In this document: one piece after another, positions 27,815 through 39,565 of the stretch
How the letters are laid out: each line of letters begins with the position of its first letter
Numbering within the stretch: the stretch's first letter is position 1
Assembly: GCA_963704405.1 (NCBI GenBank)
Contig: OY969903.1
Coordinates: forward strand, 496,001-560,000
Origin: MFD01213-c1 sp963704405
GTDB lineage: Bacteria; Planctomycetota; Phycisphaerae; Tepidisphaerales; Tepidisphaeraceae
Direction: 5' to 3'
DNA: 64,000 bases
Notes under the pieces: generated by a model
The model's database searches: none
The model's input: only the letters and a program-made list of their open reading frames with translations
Told to the model about the DNA's origin: nothing
Made by a program: the position numbers and the translations under genes

Positions 27815-30800
27815 ATGCCCAGCACGATGCTGTGCCCCAATTGCGGTCAGGAGGTTCTGCTGGGCCCCCTCTCCCCCGGTGAAGCAGTGGACTGTCCCTC
27901 CTGCGGCCAACTCCTCGTATCAGCAACAATCAGCCCCGCTCCCCGGCCCGGCACACACGTCAACGCCCCACCGCCGGCGACTCGAATGCAACCCGCGGGA
28001 CGCAGCCGACCCCGGATCACCGCCGTCCTGATCGGCGGCGGGCTGTTAATCGCCGCCGCCGGATCAGCCGGTTATTTCCTGCGCAGTGCGCCGCCCGTTG
28101 CCGGTCCCCTCGTCACTGCTGAACCGTCCTGGGAACAGTCGCACCGCGCCGAACTCCTCCAATTAAAAGCCGACGCCGAAGCAGCCATTCTTGTCGGCGA
28201 TTTAAAAACCGGCTACGACAAATACGCCCAGCTTCATACGCTCGCCGCCGCGCATCGCATTCAAGATCCGTCCCTGCTGAGCGCGCTCCAGTTCGCCGAT
28301 GCCGCTCGAGAGCGCGTATACACCATGCTGCTCGCCAAGCCGCCTGCCGTCCCCGATGCCTCTTTAGAAACTCAGGCAACCAACAACATCATTCCCGCCA
28401 CTTCACCCGCCGGGGATGCACCGGCGAATCCACCAGCAATAACAACAATCACCGAGCCCTCGCCCCCCGACCCATTACCGGCCATCCGATCCCTCTCGCC
28501 GATCACACCAGTGCCCGTTTCGATGCCCGGCCACGAAGCGGACCTACAGATCACCGCGGCATTGGAAAATGGAATCGCCTTTCTCCTGGCGCACTTTAAA
28601 GACGGCGAAATCACCGACAGCAATCCGCCGGGATCGATGATGCACCAGGGGCTGAACGCGCTGTGCGTGTACGCGGTGCTGCATGCGGGCGAAGGGGGCG
28701 CGCTTCGCGATCCGCGGCTGAATATTCACAGTGACTTCATGCAGAAGCTGATCGCGAAGATGAAGGCGCATCCGATGCAGCCGGATGCGAATACACCGCG
28801 GCAGCCGGTGGTATACGCGCGAAGCCTGCGGGCGGCAGCGCTGGCGGTGTACAACCGGCAGGAAGATCAGCAGGCGCTGCGGGCCGATGTCGCGTGGCTG
28901 GTGAAGGCGGCCCGCGATGGCGCTTATTCATACGACGATCGCTACGGGGGTTTATCTGATAACACCAAACCGGATGATCTTGCTGATCTGACGGAGAAAG
29001 GAGGATCGGATTCGGGATCGCCGGATTTAAATGAAAATGGTGGATCGGAGCCGGCTCCTCCAGACGGAAGTGGGTCTCCAGGCCCTTTCGGCGGCAACCC
29101 TGCCCACATGTACAATGTTCAACGCCACTGGTCGGTGGATCGCGACATGCCGGGGACACTGGCGCGGAGTAACCCGGGAACTCTTGCGCAGCAATCCTGG
29201 CACATTAAAGCGATGGATGCCTGGCGACAAACCACCGCGAGGCGCCCCCCGTCCCGTAGCGGTTGCCGCCAATTTCGGCGTTTCCCCGGCGGGCCAGGAA
29301 CCCACCCCAAACCCGGGCGCATATCCGCCCCCCTTGCCGCCACCGGAATCCCCGCGCCTGTATACGGCCCCCTTCAAACCGATGCTCAGGATGGTCCGCC
29401 CAATCCCCCAAACCGCCGCCCGATCCCACTGTGGGATAACTCAAACAGCCAATATGGTCTGCTCGGTGTTTGGTCGGGAGCGGAGGCGGGCGTTGAAGTG
29501 CCGGCGGCCTATTGGAAGGCGGTGGAAAAGCATTGGCTCGCTTGCGAGATGCGCGATGGCCAATGGTGCTATTCGGCGATCGATCAGACGCCGACGCTTT
29601 CGATGGATTGTGCCGGGGTGGCGTCGTTGCTGATTACGCACGAATGGCTGGATGCGCCGGCGATGGGGGCGCGGGTGGGACGGCCGCCTTATTCAAAAGG
29701 GCTGGCGGCAGGATTGGAATGGCTTGAAGGCGGAGATCACATCACAAGCCTGATCTCGCCGGACCTGCATTACCTGGGTTACACCGCATATGGCATCGAG
29801 CGATGCGCCCTGGCAAGCGGTTTCAAATATTTCGGGGAACGTGACTGGTTCCGGGAAGTGTCGGCCCTGCTGCTGAAATATCAATTGCCCAACGGCGCGT
29901 GGGGGCGTGAAGCGGACGGGGACGATGCGCTGATTGATACGGCGTATATCGTGCTGTTTCTGCGCGCGGGCAACATCCGGTGATGATGAACAAGCTGCGG
30001 CTTGATCCGTTCTGGGATAATCGGCCGCGCGATATCGCGAACCTGGCGAAATTCGCTTCCCACGAATTGGAGCGGCCGATGAACTGGCAGGTGGTGAACC
30101 TGCAGCGGCCATGGTCGGATTGGATGGACTCGCCGGTGTTGTATATCGCCAGCCACCAGGCGCCGGCGCTTAAAGATGAGGATTACGACAAGCTGCGGAG
30201 TTTTGCCGAAGCGGGCGGGTTGATCTTTACCCATGCGGATAGTGCCTCTTCATCGTTCAATAACTGGGCGGGGGAACTGGCGAAGAAGCTGTGGCCTCAA
30301 TACAAGCTGCAGGATGTGCCGGCGGGGCATGAATTGTTCAAGGTGAATTATCGGCTGACGAATCCGCCGGCGCTGAAGATGGTGACGAACGGGACGCGGG
30401 TATTGCTGGTGCATTCGCCGACAGATATATCGCCGGTGTGGCAGGATCGGATGTATCGGGCGAAGAAAGAAACATTTCAGTTGGGCGTCAATCTGTTTTT
30501 ATATGCGGCAGGCCGGGGAAATTTCCGGAACCGATTGGATTCGCCTTACATTCCGGAGCCGGCGACGATCGCGACGGCCAGCCTGCAGGTGGCGAGATTG
30601 AAATATGCCGGCCCGTGGGATCCGGAACCTTATGCGTGGATAAGATTCTCGCGGTATTTCCAGTGGAATACGGGGATCGGGCTGACTCAACCCGTTGTGA
30701 AGCTGACGGATTTAAAAGCGGGCGGGGAATATTCGCTGGCAATCTTGACGGGAAATGACGCGGCGACATTTTCCGATGACCAGGTGAAGGCCGTGCGGGC

Positions 30801-31200
30801 CTTTGTTGAAGGCGGCGGGGTTTTGTTCATCGACGCATGTGGGGGATCCGAAGCATTCAGCGCAAGCGCAAGCCGGCTGATGCTGGCGGCGTTTGGACCG
30901 GTTGAACCGGCGACCATCGGGCCGGCGGATGCGCTGGTGAAAGGAGATGGCGAAGGGATGGAGAATCTGACAAAGCCGCTGATTCGACAGTATGCCGCAG
31001 AAAAACTTGGGAGCGCGGATGGGGAGCTTGTGAAGTCTCTGAGCTTCGGCAAAGGGCGGGTGATTTATAGTCCGTTGGATGTAACGACGGGATTATTGGG
31101 GACGAACGGATGGGGGATTTTTGGATATACGCCGGGATATGCGCTGGCGCTGATGAAGAATGTGGTGCTGGGGACCGGTGGCGCGGGGCAGCGGCAGTGA
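27815..31200 (+). CDS. Zinc-ribbon, terpene-cyclase-like and DUF4159 protein (frame broken near 29960-29985)
   Basis: Two open frames, 27815-29983 and 29980-31200, that look like one gene. The first starts with a zinc ribbon (MLCPNCGQEV... CPSCGQLL), a membrane segment (about residues 67-87) and, from about residue 235, squalene-cyclase/prenyltransferase-like helices (GIAFLLAHFKDGE, LNALCVYAVLHAGEG). The second is the DUF4159 domain (MNKLRLDPFWDNRPRDIANLAKF, then a GATase-like VLFIDACGG). The text either side of the join reads HPVMMNKL in the -1 frame, as in fused planctomycete proteins. Membrane-bound with a large exported part. A Pro/Gly-rich linker lies around 29030-29440; two frames are open there and I cannot exclude further breaks. 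Confidence 0.72.
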
Positions 31201-31320
31201 GTTGAAATAGTTTTTTGGGGCGATTCTTGCGCAACCGACACTGTCAAACATCGGCACACCGGCGACGCCCCCATATGCCGCTTTGTTCGCTCGCCGGCCG
31301 GCGGTGCGGGGTGAATGAGA

Positions 31321-31806
31321 TCAGGCGTCTATCTTGATAAAGCTGGAGGCGTCGTCCCATTCCTTTTCGGTGAACTGTTTTGATTTGTCGACCATCACAT
31401 GTTTGTCGTCATTCAACGTGATGGCGTAACGTGGCAGGGATCGCTTGGCGGGGCCGCCGGTGACGGTTCCCTGGAAACTGAATTCGCTTTTGTGCTTGGT
31501 GCAATAGAGCTCGTTGTCCTTGACGATCAGCGGAAAGTTCTTGTGCGTGCAGAGCGTCGTGGTGGCGTACAGCTTCCCGTCTTCGCGGATCAAAAAGATT
31601 TTGTTGCTCTTGGCAAGCTTGTCGGAGACGCCGTCTTTATCAAACGCGCTGAGAAGGCCGGCATCAATCGGAGCGGCGCTGCCCGGCGAAGCTGGCGGCG
31701 AATTGGGTTTGACGTCGTCGGCATGGACCTGCAAAACCGGCAGCGAAATGACGGCGGCAGTCACCGCAGCCCCACGAAGAAAAGCCCGTCGGCTTAAATC
31801 ACCCAT
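31321..31806 (-). CDS. Exported Rieske-type [2Fe-2S] protein
   Basis: 161 residues. A twin-arginine signal (SRRAFLRGAAVTAAV) suggests folded export. The Rieske ligands are CTH (about residue 87) and CTKH (about residue 103), in the CxH...CxxH pattern of ferredoxin-type Rieske domains. It lacks the bc1-type disulfide loop that I would expect for a respiratory Rieske subunit, so a small ferredoxin-like carrier is likelier. Next to it on the same strand is the beta-helix gene at lower spacing, but no partner oxidoreductase is visible. Confidence 0.85.
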   Translation of the reverse strand: MGDLSRRAFLRGAAVTAAVISLPVLQVHADDVKPNSPPASPGSAAPIDAGLLSAFDKDGVSDKLAKSNKIFLIREDGKLYATTTLCTHKNFPLIVKDNELYCTKHKSEFSFQGTVTGGPAKRSLPRYAITLNDDKHVMVDKSKQFTEKEWDDASSFIKIDA

Positions 31807-31906
31807 AGCATGTTCCCTTCATCTGAAAAACACCGTGCAAAGAGTTGCGGCATACTACAATCGCCCGGCTGTCTTTGCATAGATTGCAGCGACGATTCTT
31901 ATATTT

Positions 31907-33736
31907 TCAATTGCCCTGTGCGGCGTTGGTCGCCGGTGACACCGCAGGCATTGTCGTCGGGGCCGGCGCAATTTCAAAAGCGCCAGCCGTGATTCCGCTT
32001 GCCGGGCGAAGATGCCCGTCATGGTCGCAGAACACACCGGCCACCGCGGGAAAACCGCGAGCGCCTTCAGTCGTTGGAATTCCTGCGCCATCCACCGGCA
32101 GATTGGCGAAAATGTCCGCTTTCACCTGCGGAAACTGTGCCCAGGCGGCGGCGTTGCAATAACCGCCGCCGCTCTTTGGATCGCCAACGATGCATACCCC
32201 GTCGGATGTACCCTTGTTGAATACGGTCGGCGAAGGCCAGATATTGCGGCTGATTTCAATGAAGCTGATGAGACTTTGATCGGCGACATTCACCGCGGAT
32301 GTGCCGTTGGAACCGGGTTGTAAGCTGGCGGCGACAAACAAATTATTCTTCATCGTGATCCCCTGCCCGCGGCCCCAGAGCTTGATGAACGCGCCGGCGG
32401 TTGAGTTATTGATCGCCGTGTTGTTCAAAATGGCAATGTCCGTATTGGTTCGGCCGGCTTTGTCAGCGCCCGAGATGACAATCGCCTGATCCTTGTCCAC
32501 CCGAAGCAGGTTGTTGCGGATCATGATGTGGTGCGAACCGGCGACGGCGTTGATGCGGGTGTTGTTAAGCGTGTTGCCGTCGATCACGACCCATTCGGTA
32601 GAGGTGGTTGGCGGTTCGTTGATGCCCAGGGGACCAACGCGGATGTCGCCGTCGGTGACCGTGTTGTTGACGATGTACGCATCAGAGCCGTTGTGTACTT
32701 CGATGCAGCCTTTGGAATAGTCATATTTGTCGCCGGGCCGGCGGTCGAGGTTGCTGAAGTTGTTATTCGCAATCAGCACCCGGTCAATATGCGTCATGCG
32801 CACAATGTGCTCGCGGGTGCTGTTGGCGGCGGTGTTGCCGAGATAGACGTGATCTTTGCCCTGCCCCCACACCAGATAGGCGCGCAGGCCGGTGGGCAGC
32901 GGCGCAGTGCAATCCTGCACCAGCAGGCCCTGGGGTTCGCCGTTGGCGTTCACGGCGGTGTCGATGTTGAGAAACGTGCAGTTGCGGATGCAAAGATTTC
33001 GGCCTCGGGCGGCGATGGCGTCGACTCCAACTTTGGGCGCTTCAGCGTCGGCGGCAACGGCTTTGGGGGTGTTGAACGCAAGATGCTCGATCGTCACTCC
33101 ATTGCATTGGCCCTGGACGGCAATGGTTGGGCCGCCTTTGGGGTTGATCTGCATGAGGAGGGGATCGGCGCCTTCGTCATAGCGGCCCACGCGGATGTTC
33201 TGCTGCTCGATCTTAAGGCTGCCGCTGGTTTCATACGTGCCGCCGGCTTTGAGCAGGATATCTGTGTCGGCAGGGATTTTTTTGAACGCCCGATCCAGCG
33301 TATGCCACGGAGCTTCGGGCGAGAGGCCGGTGTTGCGGTCGCTCCCTTCGGGTGAAACGTAGATGCGGCGACGATGGTCGGCAGTGATATTCAAATTAGC
33401 CGTGACCTTAATCGAAGCGCCCGCTTCGTCGGTGAGATTGAGCGTTATGGTGTATGCGCCGGCGCGGTCATAGACATGCGCCGCGTTAAAACCGACGAGG
33501 TGATTGTAATGACCGCCCGGATCGCCAAAGTCCCAGTCATAACGGGCGGTGAGCGGCGAGCCCGCAGCCAGAGCAAGACGATGTGCGCTCACATGGATCG
33601 CGCAGGGCGCGACGCCGGGCGAAAGAAGGATATCGAAAAAAGGTCGTTCATCAGCCGGCCGCGATGAAGCGGGGAACGTTTGGGCGATCGCGGCCGTCGC
33701 GAAGAAAATCGTGAATATGATGAAAAAGACTCGCAC
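31907..33736 (-). CDS. Exported protein with PKD-like and right-handed beta-helix domains
   Basis: About 609 residues. Signal peptide (VRVFFIIFTIFFATAAIAQ), then a PKD-like domain (YDWDFGDPGG and FNAAHVYDRAGAYTITLNL), then a DUF1565-like entry (YVSPEGSDRNTGLSPEAPW) and a long run of beta-helix rungs with N-rich turns (IANNNFSNLD, IVNNTVTDGD, IRNNLLRVD, LNNTAINNS). Such proteins usually bind or cleave polysaccharides outside the cell; no catalytic residues can be assigned here. I chose the GTG at 33736; the frame opens at 33781. Confidence 0.8.
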   Translation of the reverse strand: MRVFFIIFTIFFATAAIAQTFPASSRPADERPFFDILLSPGVAPCAIHVSAHRLALAAGSPLTARYDWDFGDPGGHYNHLVGFNAAHVYDRAGAYTITLNLTDEAGASIKVTANLNITADHRRRIYVSPEGSDRNTGLSPEAPWHTLDRAFKKIPADTDILLKAGGTYETSGSLKIEQQNIRVGRYDEGADPLLMQINPKGGPTIAVQGQCNGVTIEHLAFNTPKAVAADAEAPKVGVDAIAARGRNLCIRNCTFLNIDTAVNANGEPQGLLVQDCTAPLPTGLRAYLVWGQGKDHVYLGNTAANSTREHIVRMTHIDRVLIANNNFSNLDRRPGDKYDYSKGCIEVHNGSDAYIVNNTVTDGDIRVGPLGINEPPTTSTEWVVIDGNTLNNTRINAVAGSHHIMIRNNLLRVDKDQAIVISGADKAGRTNTDIAILNNTAINNSTAGAFIKLWGRGQGITMKNNLFVAASLQPGSNGTSAVNVADQSLISFIEISRNIWPSPTVFNKGTSDGVCIVGDPKSGGGYCNAAAWAQFPQVKADIFANLPVDGAGIPTTEGARGFPAVAGVFCDHDGHLRPASGITAGAFEIAPAPTTMPAVSPATNAAQGN

Positions 33737-33787
33737 GTTGTTTTGGCCTTGATCCTGTGATCTGCCGCCGGATGAACCCAAAGCATA

Positions 33788-34634
33788 TCACGCAAAAGCA
33801 AGGGCCAGTTGCTCGCCGATGAATCGTTCGCGGGGAGTGGCGGCGAGCCACAGGGTGCGGTCGAATTGCTCGCTGAGAATCAGCCGCGGCTCAATGCGGG
33901 CGTCAGTGGAAAATAAATTGCGGACGATTTGCGGGCAGTTGCACCGCAGGCTGCGGTGCAACAGTACGACATGCTGCGGCAGCCGATGGCCTTTGCGCTG
34001 GCATCGATCGAAAATGGCGCGGACGGCAGCGAAGGATTCGGCGTTGGAAAGATGACCCCGGCCGCCCATGATGCGCTGTTGCAGGAATTGCGGGCGGCCG
34101 CTGATGCGCTGCATGTGCGGATCGTAGTTGCTTTCAATCGCAAGAAGATCGACCCCGCAGAATTGGTCGATCAGCGCAGGTGGAACTGCGCCAAGATCAG
34201 TGGCATACCCGAGACGCGTCTGGAAGCCGTCCACCAGAAAACCATGGGAACCTTCACGATCATGCGCGAGTTTAAGGCTGCTGACGGCGACGCCGGGCAC
34301 CGGCTCAAAAGCATCGCTGTCAAAAGGTGCCACAAGCCTCGAAATGGCGTCATCCCCCACAAAGTGGAGCAGGTCGGGCACCCGGTGGGCAGCGCAGAAA
34401 ACCCGGATGCCGTAACGCAGGATCGTTGCTTCCCAGTTGACATTAAAATGATCGCGATCGAGATGAGTGAGGCAGATGCCCGCGATATCCGGCACCCCTG
34501 TGCCGGTCCCCTTAAGACGAGCGGCGGCCGCGCGGGCCAATGCCGCAGTCAATCAGGAAAACGCCGGACGGCGTGCGGACAGCAGTGCAGTTGCCCTGTG
34601 AGCCGCTGGCTAATACACAAATCTCGATCGACAT
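33788..34634 (-). CDS. MBL-fold metallo-hydrolase (frame broken near 34525-34540)
   Basis: About 282 residues after correction. The N-terminus (ICVLASGSQGNCTAVRTPSGVFLIDCGIG), from ATG 34634 with GGAG upstream, is in one frame. The rest, from RLKGTGTGVPDIAGICLTHLDRDHF, is in another, joined at a CGCGCG stretch that seems to lack one GC pair (a +1 change by position). The metal motif reads THLDRDH rather than THxHxDH, and VLLHRS and SNYD supply further ligands. It resembles the VicX/PhnP-like MBL branch. The enzyme target is unknown. Confidence 0.8.
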
Positions 34635-34826
34635 CCATGTCTCCGGGGGATTCCATCACAATTGCAATCTATGCAATGATCGCTCAATGAATATACCATT
34701 CAACGGATTCAATAACAGCTTGGGTGCATCACGTTGCGGTAATGAAGACGCAACTATCCTCAACTGTGCCGCCTTCGACGAATCGGTGGCGGTGGGAATG
34801 GAGTTCTACGGAAACAGGAGTCGCAA

Positions 34827-35210
34827 ATGAACAAGCGTCTATTGATTGCCGCGATGCTGGCAATGGGCCTTACGGGTTTTGGCTGTGCGGCGAATCATGC
34901 CGGCCATGAATGCAAGGAAATGAAGGAGAAGGAAAAAAAGACCGAAAAGGCTGAAACCAAAATCACGGCAGACCAGGTGCCCGCGGCGGTGAAAGCGACC
35001 ATGGAAAAAGAAGCCGGCGGAGCCCCGCTGAGCGAATTCGAAAAAGAGACGGACGAAGGCAAGACCGTATATGAAGCGGACGCTACCAGCGGCGGCCAGA
35101 CTTATGAGATCGCCGTCGCGGAAGATGGAACGCTGCTGAAGAAAAAGCTTGAAAAGCCCGAGGCCGCGGAAAAGGACGAGGCCAGGGAAAAGGCCGACGA
35201 GAAAAAGTAA
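34827..35210 (+). CDS. Lipoprotein with a PepSY-like domain
   Basis: 127 residues. A lipoprotein signal (LLIAAMLAMGLTGFGC, Cys at about 20) is followed by a highly charged Lys/Glu linker and a PepSY-like unit (DQVPAAVKATMEKEAGG, then TVYEADATSGGQTYEIAVAEDGTLLKKK). The C-terminus is again Lys/Glu-rich. PepSY units are thought to inhibit peptidases or bind small partners. AACAGGAG lies a few bases before the ATG. Ends at a good terminator. Confidence 0.8.
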   Translation: MNKRLLIAAMLAMGLTGFGCAANHAGHECKEMKEKEKKTEKAETKITADQVPAAVKATMEKEAGGAPLSEFEKETDEGKTVYEADATSGGQTYEIAVAEDGTLLKKKLEKPEAAEKDEAREKADEKK

Positions 35211-35245
35211 TTCTGAATTTGGCCTTTGTTTTACCGCCAATAGCC

Positions 35246-35292
35246 GCAGGCGACGGTCATGCAGGTTCATGCACAACCGTCGCCTGCTTTAT
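35246..35292 (+). terminator. Hairpin terminator of the PepSY lipoprotein
   Basis: A 12-bp perfect stem (GCAGGCGACGGT at 35246-35257 with 35276-35287) and an 18-base loop that contains ATGCA words, followed by TTTATG. It lies 36 bases past the stop and inside what would otherwise be the 5' extension of the transketolase frame, which supports a later start for that gene. Confidence 0.75.
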
Positions 35293-35351
35293 GCAAATGC
35301 GCTCGCGCCTGCTTGCTAATCCGGCCAAATGCGCGGATTATTCCCCCCACT

Positions 35352-37248
<1,897 letters not shown>

Positions 37249-37265
<17 letters not shown>

Positions 37266-37776
37266 ACGCCAACGCCGGAACACGAATCACAAAACACAGC
37301 AGCCGCGAGGAAAGTTCCTCGCGGCCCATATCACTGGCGTTATCGAATGAACGCGCTGGATCAAGCTTGAAGTATTTGCCCAGTACGCGCGCATGATCCG
37401 CCGTGATCGAGCGATCGCCTTTCGCGATCATTGACGCGGCCGACACGCCGACGCCGAGCAGCTTCGCCAGACCCGCCTGCGTCGTGTTGGTGTTGCTCAT
37501 CAAATACCGCAGCAGTTCCAATCCCCTCACCTTTCGCGCCGCCGCCATCGCCGCCTCGTTGTCTTCCTTGTCGAACGCTTCGGTGAGGATCACCAGCGAA
37601 TCAAGATAGTCGCGCTGGTCCTGCGTCGGGCGGTTGATTACGGCCAGACGGTCAACGATTTCGTAAGCGTTGTCCAGATCAATCTTGTCGTTGATCGGGC
37701 GCAGCGGGTGCATGGCGTTCAGCTTGTCGAACGTCTTGGGCATCGACTCGGGAAGACGGGTGATTGCCTTGCTCAT
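37249..37776 (-). CDS. higA: HigA-type antitoxin
   Basis: 175 residues. An XRE helix-turn-helix sits at about residues 100-140 (TQAGLAKLLGVGVSAASMIAKGDRSITADHARVLGKY). A long N-terminal region (DKLNAMHPLRPINDKIDL) is as in larger HigA antitoxins. Its ATG overlaps the toxin stop (ATGA at 37773-37776) and GAGGAG sits just upstream inside the toxin gene. The last 17 bases overlap the transketolase 3' end. It should neutralise HigB and repress the operon at the two palindromes described next. Confidence 0.85.
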
Positions 37777-38084
37777 AACTCCTCTTTCCATTTGTTTGTG
37801 TCGTACTCCCGGTGCGTGAGGATGCGTAGCACGAATACGCGCGGGTGGTCGTAATGAATGGCGGCGATTAATCTCCAGTTGTTGTTGGCAATGTCGAACA
37901 CAGCCACGGTGTTTCCGCTCGCGACCCGCACGAAGTCAACGCGAGCGCCGAAGTTTGCCTTAACATCCGTTGGAGTCTTCCACACCGCCGCGTCCGTCGC
38001 GGCCAGCCATTTCTCCAACTCTTTCTTGGACTTCGGATTTGCTTCCCAATGCCGCTTCACTGTGGATGGCTTAACGATTCGCAT
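37773..38084 (-). CDS. higB: HigB-type mRNA interferase toxin
   Basis: 103 residues. HigB/RelE-superfamily ribosome-dependent RNase. The family start MRIVKPSTVKRHWE and the C-terminal strands (VDFVRVASGNTVAVFDIANNNWRLIAAIHYDHPRVFVLRILTHREYD) are present, the latter carrying Arg, His and Tyr/Asp residues typical of the active site. It is the first gene of the pair; toxin-first order is normal for higBA. Confidence 0.9.
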   Translation of the reverse strand: MRIVKPSTVKRHWEANPKSKKELEKWLAATDAAVWKTPTDVKANFGARVDFVRVASGNTVAVFDIANNNWRLIAAIHYDHPRVFVLRILTHREYDTNKWKEEL

Positions 38085-38092
38085 TTTGGATG

Positions 38093-38126
38093 ATTACACT
38101 ATATGTGTAATTTCGGCTTAAGCCAA
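38093..38126 (-). promoter_or_regulatory. higBA promoter and operator 1
   Basis: On the minus strand -35 TTGGCT (38121-38126), 17-base spacer and -10 TATAGT (38098-38103). A palindrome ATTACAC-TATAT-GTGTAAT (38093-38111) covers the -10. The -10 ends 13 bases before the ATG, leaving a leader of only a few bases. Confidence 0.75.
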
Positions 38127-38133
38127 TAGCGGT

Positions 38134-38150
38134 TTACACTTTTTGTGTAT
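38134..38150. promoter_or_regulatory. higBA operator 2
   Basis: TTACAC-TTTTT-GTGTAT repeats the operator-1 pattern upstream of the -35. The two centres are 40 bp apart, about four helical turns, which would put two HigA dimers on the same DNA face. Confidence 0.65.
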
Positions 38151-38213
38151 CCGATAATCCGCGAATCAGAACCTGCAATCGCATGTAGCCTTTTAATGCG
38201 CAGCGAAGCGATT

Positions 38214-39002
38214 CTATGCCCACAGAAGGCGCAGCGACGGAAGTAGTCTATTCTCTACTTCGAAGCTGCCCAGAGGTGAGAGGTGAGCCCGTGCGGAAAT
38301 GGGGTCGTATTCGATCAGTCGCTCGCTGTGTAACCGCTCGAGGACGCGGCCTCGGAATTTACTGGCCTCGGCATACTCCACCCACAGCTGAAGATTTCGT
38401 TCGGCAACCCATCCGGGCTCCGAATATAATAGAAGCAGCGTCTGGTCGCTTGCACTAATTGCCGGATTCAATACGCGTTTTTTCTCGCCGACTTCCCAGA
38501 CCAGCGGAACCTTTCGCTCCACCAAAGCTTCTACAACCTGCTGAGCTTGGCCTACGTCCATGCCATGGTAGATACGAACCAACTCCGCTATGAGCCAACT
38601 GGCCATTGTTTGTACCACCGCGGCATCAGACTCGTTAGGATCTACGTCCCCACCGACATGCCCCACGCTGCGATTATTCCGTATGTCATACAGCGCGAGC
38701 AACATACGAGGCATGAGTACTCGTAGACTATGATCGTCCGGTCGACTCGGGTCACCAGGAAGGGCTTCGATTGCGTGGCACGAACGCGCGAAGTTCTGAG
38801 GCTTAAATGGAGCTGACGCGTACCTCCCCTTTAGGCGGCCATCAATGATGGTGTAGATAATCTCGGCGACCTTGCCGCCCTCGAGCTCCGCTGGCGTCCA
38901 GCGTCGCTCTACAAAATTTTTGCAGACTTCGCGGTATCGATCAATAAGCGGCTGACGAAGCGCGATTGGGATTTCGGCCAGTGCTAAGGTTGGATTGATC
39001 AT
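38214..39002 (-). CDS. Candidate HEPN-like, winged-helix protein (third gene of an unassigned operon)
   Basis: 262 residues. From about residue 95 to 150 the text LLALYDIRNNRSVGHVGG fits the HEPN motif R-x(4-6)-H (Arg108, His115; RN at 108-109), as in AbiC-type and toxin HEPN RNases, followed by a long helix (VVQTMASWLIAELVRIYHG). From about residue 165 a winged-helix segment follows (LLLLYSEPGWVAERNLQLW, FRGRVLERLHSERLIEYD). The first 90 residues are mixed helix. Its start overlaps the upstream gene's stop (ATGA, 38999-39002). Family known to me only as hypothetical; RNase activity is inference. Confidence 0.7.
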   Translation of the reverse strand: MINPTLALAEIPIALRQPLIDRYREVCKNFVERRWTPAELEGGKVAEIIYTIIDGRLKGRYASAPFKPQNFARSCHAIEALPGDPSRPDDHSLRVLMPRMLLALYDIRNNRSVGHVGGDVDPNESDAAVVQTMASWLIAELVRIYHGMDVGQAQQVVEALVERKVPLVWEVGEKKRVLNPAISASDQTLLLLYSEPGWVAERNLQLWVEYAEASKFRGRVLERLHSERLIEYDPISARAHLSPLGSFEVENRLLPSLRLLWA

Positions 39003-39565
39003 TGGTTCCCCGCAAGCTGTCTTACGAGCTCCCCCGCTTTGATGAGACCGCGAGCTGTCAATTGCCAGCCGCTTGCCTTGTGGCCTGTAATCTCGGGCCT
39101 CAAGCTGTTAAGCAATTTACTATGATTGTTCGGATCATACACGCCGTACTGGATGCAAATTGCGCGAGCCTCTTCGTCTGTAAAGCGTCCGCCTCGCCCA
39201 AGTAAGACGCTACGGAGACCGGTGAGCACGTAGGCATTGATACTGCGATCTTTATTGTTCGCACCGACCATTGAGGGCGCGATGAAATGATAGTTCTCGC
39301 CATCCCGATGGAAGAGCTGATCTAGTTGATCTTGAGCAACACGTTGCTGCAACATCCATCGCGTCTTATCGCCTGGGCTCGGTGGCGCATCTGATTGAAC
39401 GGGCAGTGCCAAGTCGCTGCCATCATTCCCAAAAACGTCGCTGGCCTTTTCGCGAAAAGAATCCGTCGCAAAAAATTTGGAAAACTGTTCTTCAACCCAC
39501 TCCTGTGGGCCGCGCCCGCGGAAGTGAATCGACCCCTTCGCCACTTCCAATTCGACATCGCTCAT
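38999..39565 (-). CDS. Winged-helix protein B of the unassigned operon
   Basis: 188 residues. Starts with a short beta-hairpin module (VELEVAKGSIHFRGRGPQEWVEEQFSKFF) followed by a variable acidic linker. The last 85 residues look like a winged helix (INAYVLTGLRSVLLGRGGRFTDEEARAICIQYGV then LLNSLRPEITGHKASGWQLTARGLIKAG). Both modules are matched in protein A. ATGA overlap with the gene before and after. No catalytic residues are seen. Probably a DNA- or RNA-binding accessory protein or sensor; function unknown. Confidence 0.65.
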   Translation of the reverse strand: MSDVELEVAKGSIHFRGRGPQEWVEEQFSKFFATDSFREKASDVFGNDGSDLALPVQSDAPPSPGDKTRWMLQQRVAQDQLDQLFHRDGENYHFIAPSMVGANNKDRSINAYVLTGLRSVLLGRGGRFTDEEARAICIQYGVYDPNNHSKLLNSLRPEITGHKASGWQLTARGLIKAGELVRQLAGNQ

